64,000 nt of DNA from Dryomyza anilis (taxonomy: Eukaryota; Arthropoda; Insecta; Diptera; Dryomyzidae): positions 107,811,363 to 107,875,362 of the forward strand of contig OX638131.1 of the NCBI GenBank assembly GCA_951804985.1. The letters run 5' to 3'. Of the stretch, positions 57,190 through 64,000 are shown piece by piece. A program made the position numbers and the translations under genes. Position 1 is the first letter of the stretch, and each line of letters begins with the position of its first letter. The notes below the pieces were generated by a model. The model was not told the DNA's origin. It ran no database searches and was given only the letters and a program-made list of their open reading frames with translations.

Positions 57190-58164
57190 AAGAAACAACA
57201 TCTCCTTTTTAAAAATAAAAAAAAATTGCAGAATTTTAAAAATAAAAAATTGCAGTATTTAAAAAGTGGTTAAAAAATAAAAGTAAACCAACCGAAAAAT
57301 TAATTATTAATTTAAAAACTAATACGCGAATTAGTTTTCAACTTGTTGCTTAACATTAAAAATTTTATATATGTTTTTGTTATTGTTTTTAGCAAACTGA
57401 GTTTTGTCAGATGCTATAATTTTCAAAATTCAAAATTCTGTATTACAAAATTTTTGCACGTGTAAATTTTCCAAAAAGTATAACAAAAAATGCATGCTCA
57501 TTGTGGACATAAAAAGTATTTCGCAGTTTCATTACTTGCTCCATGTACTACGGAAAAGCACTGATGAACAGCTGTTTATATTACATGCACACAAACACAC
57601 ATGAACATCATTAAACAGACCACTACCACCACATACTACGTGCCTGCAATTTGTCGCCTGCAGAGCTACATGTGCAGCTGCATCTGTATCTGTGAAACAC
57701 ACCGTAAATGTAGTGCAAAGTCAATAAATATAAATGAACGGTTGCCTGTGCCATTTTACGCTTTTACGCACACATTTCAACATTAAGCACACAGCTGCAT
57801 ATCGGACACACATGCACACAAAAATACATTTAACGATATCTCCTACACTGACGCATGCAAATCAAATACGCCTCAGTTGTATGCGTTACGCGCAGTTAAA
57901 GTGAAACTAAATTTGAGAATGTGTATAAAAAATGCGGTGATTTCGTTACCCGTTGTAGTTTGTAGATTTCAAATGAAAATCTTTGCTAGCATGAAATTGG
58001 ATTTTGTAGTTATGTGAACGGCAGATAGTAGTGATGCTTGGGGGTTCTTGAAAAATCTATATTTCTCTAATTTTTAATTTTACAAAATTCAGAACTGTAA
58101 AAATTCATAATAAATATAATAATAATAATAAAAAGAGTAATAAATTTTTAATATTTCCAAAAGG
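57190..58164. other. Intronic DNA, no exon recognised
   Basis: 57590-57960 is less AT-rich (CACTACCACCACATACTACG, TACGCCTCAGTTGTATGCG). Short frames there have no recognised family. Confidence 0.4.
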
Positions 58165-59550
58165 ATTTAAACGAAAATTAAAAAAAAACAAAATGTTTTC
58201 AAACAAAAAAAAATTGATTCGACAAAAACACCAATGTTTGAAAAATTCAGAACAAAATGTAAAAAAATTGTTTGTGTGTTAAAAACAACGGAATATTCAA
58301 AAACAACAATTTTCATAAACAATGTTCGAAAAGTTTTGAAAATAAAATACTGTAAAAAAATATCTAAGATAAAAACGATGCAATGTTCGAAAAGAACATT
58401 TTCCAACAAACAAAATTTTATTCTTAAAAAAAAGTGTGCAAAAATACGCTATGTTTCAAAAATAAAAAAATTAAAAACAAATAAATGTTATTATAGAATA
58501 ATAATAATGTTCGAAAAATTACGAAAAACAAATTGTTAACATTTTCGAAAAAAATTGCTAAAAAAATGTGAACATTTTCCAACAAATATTTTTGATTCGA
58601 CAAAAAAATCAATTTTCGCAAAATTTAGAAAAACAATTCAATTATTTGTTTGTGCTATAAAAACAATGCATAGAACGAAAATAAAAATGTCCAACAAAAA
58701 ATTATAATTCCACAAAAAATAAAACAATGTTCGAAAATTTTCGAAAATGTTCGATAATGTTCGAAATATTCGAAAAGAACACATTCCAACAAACATTTTG
58801 CATTCGACAAGAAACAAAGCTATGTTCCAAAAAAAAAAAAAAATAACAATTAAATGTAATTCGAAAATAAAAATAATATTCAAAAAATTTCGAAAAAAAA
58901 ATGTTAAAAAATGTTTGATAAAAAAATCTTAAAAAAAAGTTGGGCAACAAAAACAAAATTTTTTATTTTATTCGACAAAAACAACGATATACGAAAAATT
59001 TAGAAAATAAATTTTAAAAAACATGTCTGGGTAATAAAAAAAGCAATGTTCGAAAAACTATTTAATGTTCGAAAACATCGGGTATAAATGCTGTACTGTG
59101 CTATAAAAACAATGCATAGAACGAAAATAATAATTTCCAACAAAAAATTATAATTCCACAAAAAAAAAAACAATGTTCGAACATTTTCGAAAATGTTCGA
59201 AAATTTTCGAAAATGTTCGAAAATTTTCGAAAATATTCGAAAAGAACACATTCCAACAAACATTTTGCATTCGACAAGAAACAAAGCTATGTTCCCAAAA
59301 AAAAAAAAACAATTAAATGTAATTCGAAAATAAAAATAATATTCAAAAAATTTCGCAAAATAAATGTTAAAAAAATCTTTAAAAAAACTGTTGGGCAACA
59401 AAAACAACATTTTTTACTTTATTCGACAAAAACAACGATATTCGAAAAATTTAGAAAATAAATTTTAAAAAACATCTCGGGGTAATAAAAAAGCAATGTT
59501 TGAAAAACTATTTAATGTTCGAAAACATCGTGTATAAATGCTGTACTGAA
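58165..59550. repeat. Degenerate ATGTTCGAAAATTTTCGAAAA repeat with a 447-bp tandem duplication
   Basis: GTTCGAAA and TTTTCGAAAA words throughout. 58651-59098 and 59097-59548 are tandem copies: both start TGTGCTATAAAAACAATGC and end ATAAATGCTGTACTG, with offsets of 446-450 bp and a few substitutions. The left copy has one extra TCGATAATG-type segment, the right an extra ATTTTCGAAAATGTTCG unit. Confidence 0.85.
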
Positions 59551-62236
59551 AAAGAATTTGCAAATAAATTTATTTTTAAAATTAAGCAATTAATAAATAA
59601 ATAAATAAATTATTATTTATATTTCATAGCTCTTACTCTCAAAAACAATTTGAATACATTCCACACACTTAATGCGCACTTCCGCCGCCTGACCGCCCTC
59701 ACACCGGAAGTGTAGCGCACAGCAGGCAATTAATTTAAATTAAATTAAAATGTGAATTATTAATGCGCGGCCACTTTCGTGGTTAATATTAGCGCACCGA
59801 ACGCATAAAGAAAAAAATAAAATAAAATAATGAAAAAATAACATCCTGCGGCTGTTGCTGACCCCAGCAAAAGGATACGCGTTCTGCGGATGTTTTTTAA
59901 TAATTTAGCGCCAGTTTCATTTCAATTTTCAAAATGGCGGCGCGTTGGCTGCCAAACAAATGCATGAAACACGTGCATATTTTTTTTTGGGGCACTGCTT
60001 TTAGGCGCTATGATTGTTCATAGTGTGGGTGCTTTTTATAGCAATAGTTGCTAGTGTGACTAGTTGTTGATGTGTGTGTATGTGATATAAGTTTGTGTGC
60101 TCATTGCCACAAATTGAAAACGTATTTTTATTAGTTGCTTTGCGGCTTTTTGCTGGACGTGTTTTTGTTTAAATTGGCGAGAGTGCTGCGCTTTTGCTTC
60201 CGCAATGCCGCAAATGTTATAAAGTATTTTAAAAGGTATTTACCAAAAATGATTTCCCCTCGGCAATTCTCCATGAAATTTAAAATTTATAGTATAGCAC
60301 TATTATGTTTGTAGTATATAAGCTTATTAACATTAAGTTTATTGAGTATATTTGGACAAATTTCGTACTATTCATTCATCTTAAAATTTTATCTGTAGTT
60401 TATAATATTGTTATTATGTTGTTTCTACTTTTAATAGTGTAATACTATTGAATATAATACAGTTTCCATAAATTGTATCACTTTAGAAATAAAATAAAAG
60501 TGCGTAACTGATTTTTTTTAACTGTACAAGTATTTTATAAATTTCATACTATTGTTTTATACCAAAAATTCTTTTTATTAAATTATAAGAATATAATGTT
60601 CAAAATAGTAAATTGTAATATTTAATAGTAAAAATACTATTGATTTTGAAAAGCGCACAAGAGTTTTAGTGTTTTAAACAGCCATTTAATCGGTACCTTT
60701 GTAGGTACTAGTTATTTTATAGTGTACAATTATTTTATAGTACATTCTTATTTTGCAGTATTAAAAATTATATTTATTTAATCAAAACTCTAAAATAGTT
60801 TAATAGTATTTTGAATTTTTCAATAGCACTCGATTGATTGAATGATTAATTTATAGTATTTACTTGAAAATTTTAATTTTTAAATACTACTGAAATAATA
60901 TAAAAAATACTATAAGTTCTATACTATTAACTCTATATGAAAAATACTATTAATTTTATGTTTTTTTTAGTATTAAGTATTATAACTTGAGTTTGATGTT
61001 CTTTTTCTCGTATTTTTAACTGATCATAAAACGAAATAATAATTATTTATTTAATACTATCATACTTTTAAAATAATGTATATTTACTTAATAAAATATC
61101 GCTATCAAAATAAATAATTCGAATTGTATATTATACTGCCTAACACTGCAAAAAAAGTTTCACTTATTTAATTTAGTAATTATAACTTTTTAACTAAAAT
61201 ACGTAATTAGTTTTCTTAAATATTATTTAATTCGGCTGTCCTATTGATCAATTTTTATAATATTTGATGCGGTTTATTTCTGACTGTATCAGAAAATTTA
61301 TTTGATTTATGCCTATCTGCAGGCAATTATTCATTTCCTACTTTCTAAAAGTTTTATACGGTTTTCGAAACAAATGCCACATAATTATTTTTAATAATTC
61401 CCTAAAACTTTTAGTGTTAATCGTAAATTTTTTTTGCCTACTTTGTTTGAAATTTCTTTAATATTCTTTACAATTTTTAGCAAAAATACTTTTGAAAGTA
61501 TTAAAGAATTATGTTTTTAACCACCAAGTTTGCAATTTTTTGTTCAATATACAACCAATTGTTAGGCAATGCACATTTTTCACATATTATCGTCTAATCG
61601 CTATAATTACAAAGTTTCAAACCAATTTCAACAATTTTGTTAGTTTTGATTTCGTACAATTTGCATTTGTTTTTTAGTAATCGATAAATAGCAAATTACA
61701 ATTTAATTTTATGCATAGTTTTGATTTGGGTTTCCATTTCGCACCCTATTTTAATCAAAATTTGTTGATTTGCTGCACAACACTGCATTGCATTCACTCA
61801 TTCTTCTTTTTATTTTGTCATTTTGTACGCCAATCTTCATTGCAAATCTGCGCTAATCTGGCTGCACACAATCAACACAAACCCTACGTCAAAAGTTTTT
61901 GCTAGCGCAAATCCAACAAAAGAAATTGCAATAACTTCGCAAATCGTTGCATGCTTTGCGGCGCCTTTACACAGTGTCGCTGAGGGTCAGTCGTGGTTTC
62001 AACAACTGCAGCTACTTGGACAAAAAAAAAACAATATCAACATAGCAAATAATATGATTAAATTTATTTTTCATTGCTTTGTTTTATTTCTTGGTTTTTT
62101 TTAAATGGTGGTGGCGACTTTTCTGTGCGATGCGTTAAACTATTTGGGTGTTTTTTATTTGAACTACTTTTAAATAACGAAATAAAAACTCAATAGGTAA
62201 AAAATTATAAATGAAATAAATAAATTAATAAATAGT
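59551..62236. other. Intronic DNA, no exon recognised
   Basis: 59670-60190 is GC-richer and unique-looking, with a hairpin-like CACTTCCG...CGGAAGTG pair at about 59695-59711. 60240-61320 is AT-rich with many TAGTATT/AATACTATT words. 61780-62020 is again less AT-rich. No frame matches the receptor or any other family I know. Confidence 0.4.
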
Positions 62237-62237
62237 A

Positions 62238-63475
62238 TTATAGTATTTATAGTATTTATAGTATTTATAGTATTTATAGTATTTATAGTATTTATAGTAT
62301 TTATAGTATTTATAGTATTTATAGTATTTATAGTATTTATAGTATTTATAGTATTTATAGTATTTATAGTATTTATAGTATTTATAGTATTTATAGTATT
62401 TATAGTATTTATAGTATTTATAGTATTTATAGTATTTATAGTATTTATAGTATTTATAGTATTTATAGTATTTATAGTATTTATAGTATTTATAGTATTT
62501 ATAGTATTTATAGTATTTATAGTATTTATAGTATTTATAGTATTTATAGTATTTATAGTATTTATAGTATTTACAGTATTTATAGTATTTATAGTATTTA
62601 TAGTATTTATAGTATTTATAGTATTTATAGTATTTATAGTATTTATAGTATTTATAGTATTTATAGTATTTATAGTATTTATAGTATTTATAGTATTTAT
62701 AGTATTTATAGTATTTATAGTATTTATAGTATTTATAGTATTTATAGTATTTATAGTATTTATAGTATTTATAGTATTTATAGTATTTATAGTATTTATA
62801 GTATTTATAGTATTTATAGTATTTATAGTATTTATAGTATTTATAGTATTTATAGTATTTATAGTATTTATAGTATTTATAGTATTTATAGTATTTATAG
62901 TATTTATAGTATTTATAGTATTTATAGTATTTATAGTATTTATAGTATTTATAGTATTTATAGTATTTATAGTATTTATAGTATTTATAGTATTTATAGT
63001 ATTTATAGTATTTATAGTATTTATAGTATTTATAGTATTTATAGTATTTATAGTATTTATAGTATTTATAGTATTTATAGTATTTATAGTATTTATAGTA
63101 TTTATAGTATTTATAGTATTTATAGTATTTATAGTATTTATAGTATTTATAGTATTTATAGTATTTATAGTATTTATAGTATTTATAGTATTTATAGTAT
63201 TTATAGTATTTATAGTATTTATAGTATTTATAGTATTTATAGTATTTATAGTATTTATAGTATTTATAGTATTTATAGTATTTATAGTATTTATAGTATT
63301 TATAGTATTTATAGTATTTATAGTATTTATAGTATTTATAGTATTTATAGTATTTATAGTATTTATAGTATTTATAGTATTTATAGTATTTATAGTATTT
63401 ATAGTATTTATAGTATTTATAGTATTTATAGTATTTATAGTATTTATAGTATTTATAGTATTTATAGTATTTATA
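62238..63475 (+). repeat. 9-bp TATTTATAG array, about 137 almost identical copies
   Basis: An uninterrupted run of TATTTATAG. The only substitution I noticed is TTTACAG for TTTATAG at about 62571. The homogeneity contrasts with every other array in the window and suggests very recent expansion or ongoing homogenisation. Assembled length may not equal true length. Confidence 0.97.
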
Positions 63476-63484
63476 GTTTTTATA

Positions 63485-64000
63485 AACGATTTTTTATATT
63501 TTTTCTAAATGTCAGCCGCTTTCAACGCATGCTGTCGTCACTGCATTCTAGTCAATGTCTTTTGCATTGCATTCCCCAGTGACTGCCATCAGCAAATCGC
63601 TATATTTTTCAGTTTTGAAATGTATTCTTTACACAGCAGCAACTGGACGAAAACCAGCAGCAGCAAAAACATCCTCTCTGCAAGTCCTGCGAGAGTATAA
63701 GCCAGAGGATGCTGCTTACTGTTGAGACATTTTATTTCTTGTTATTTTTTCTTTTTTTAATTTTTTTTCTCTGCTTTTAAGTTGGCAGCAGCCCTGCAGC
63801 ATTTGGCTCCAGGGATGAGGCTTGTGTCAATATTAGCCAAGTAGAATTTGTTGCTAAGTAATTGAATTGAATCCTTCAGTTGATGCGTCGGATGCAGTAG
63901 CTACACACAAAACTTAAACTTTGTTTCTTTTCAACACAATTTAATGCCATTTAATTGCATGCATTTGAAATAAAGAAGGAGTCAAAATATTTCAACATTT
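63485..64000. other. Intronic DNA at the window end, no exon recognised
   Basis: GC-richer than average (TCAGCCGCTTTCAACGCATG, CAGCAGCAACTGGACG, GTTGGCAGCAGCCCTGCAGC). The next GABA-B-R1 exon, expected to start with Cys-Glu-Pro-like residues, was not found. Confidence 0.4.

Noticed and set aside
61823..62104. A 93-codon frame in a less AT-rich patch
   Set aside because: No recognisable domain, and its end runs into low-complexity Phe/Leu codons. It lies inside the receptor intron without splice support.

Overview
The window looks like nuclear DNA of a higher fly (Diptera). It is very AT-rich, intron-like and full of repeats. It holds one confidently recognised protein-coding exon, at 46528-46782 on the + strand, which encodes the signal peptide and first part of the ligand-binding domain of a metabotropic GABA-B receptor subunit 1 (GABA-B-R1) very like the Drosophila protein. 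There is a splice acceptor just before the ATG and a strong donor at the end. The DNA before the exon is therefore intron behind an unseen 5' UTR exon. The at least 17.2 kb after it is intron 1 of the coding region, because no following exon is visible. A tRNA-headed SINE and INE-1/DINE-1-like fragments also fit a fly.

Layout. 1-6.5 kb: three SINE copies (one nested in a DINE-1-like fragment, two with clear target-site duplications), a 424-bp TA-flanked MITE, one long DINE-1-like element, and a family of roughly 0.5-kb units. 6.5-9.8 kb: plain AT-rich DNA. 9.8-18.7 kb: three large arrays (a 19-bp near-palindromic minisatellite, a 9-bp CTTCATCTC array, and a T-rich array with roughly 445-bp higher-order units). 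The T-rich array and a smaller T-rich tract each abut a copy of the same dispersed element. 18.7-25.1 kb: degenerate GAGACAATTCTTCC-like repeats interrupted by a 257-bp MITE and a 989-bp MITE built of hairpins. 25.1-29.4 kb: two arrays of the same minisatellite family in opposite orientation around an array-free, GC-richer islet. 31.4-40.3 kb: a 12-bp TTGTACTCAAAA-type array, a 12-bp TTCAAAAGAAGA array, then the first motif again on the other strand. 41.6-44.6 kb: another 19-bp-family array and a 16-bp array that switches strand at a hairpin. 46.5 kb: the GABA-B-R1 exon. 47.2-64 kb (intron): an alternating satellite, a 5'-truncated LINE, a second hairpin MITE, degenerate 360-440-bp units, a 130-bp hAT-like MITE, a fourth 0.5-kb-family copy with an internal 7-mer expansion, a 447-bp tandem duplication, and about 137 almost identical copies of TATTTATAG.

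Functionally only the receptor exon can be assigned a job. Everything else recognised is mobile-element or tandem-repeat DNA. The most unusual feature is the density of different short-period arrays, several sharing an ACT/AGT core between A/T runs and several arranged as inverted pairs or self-complementary units. No operons, CRISPR arrays, rRNA genes or credible functional tRNA genes were seen. Coordinates of degenerate arrays are approximate, and no database search was possible.
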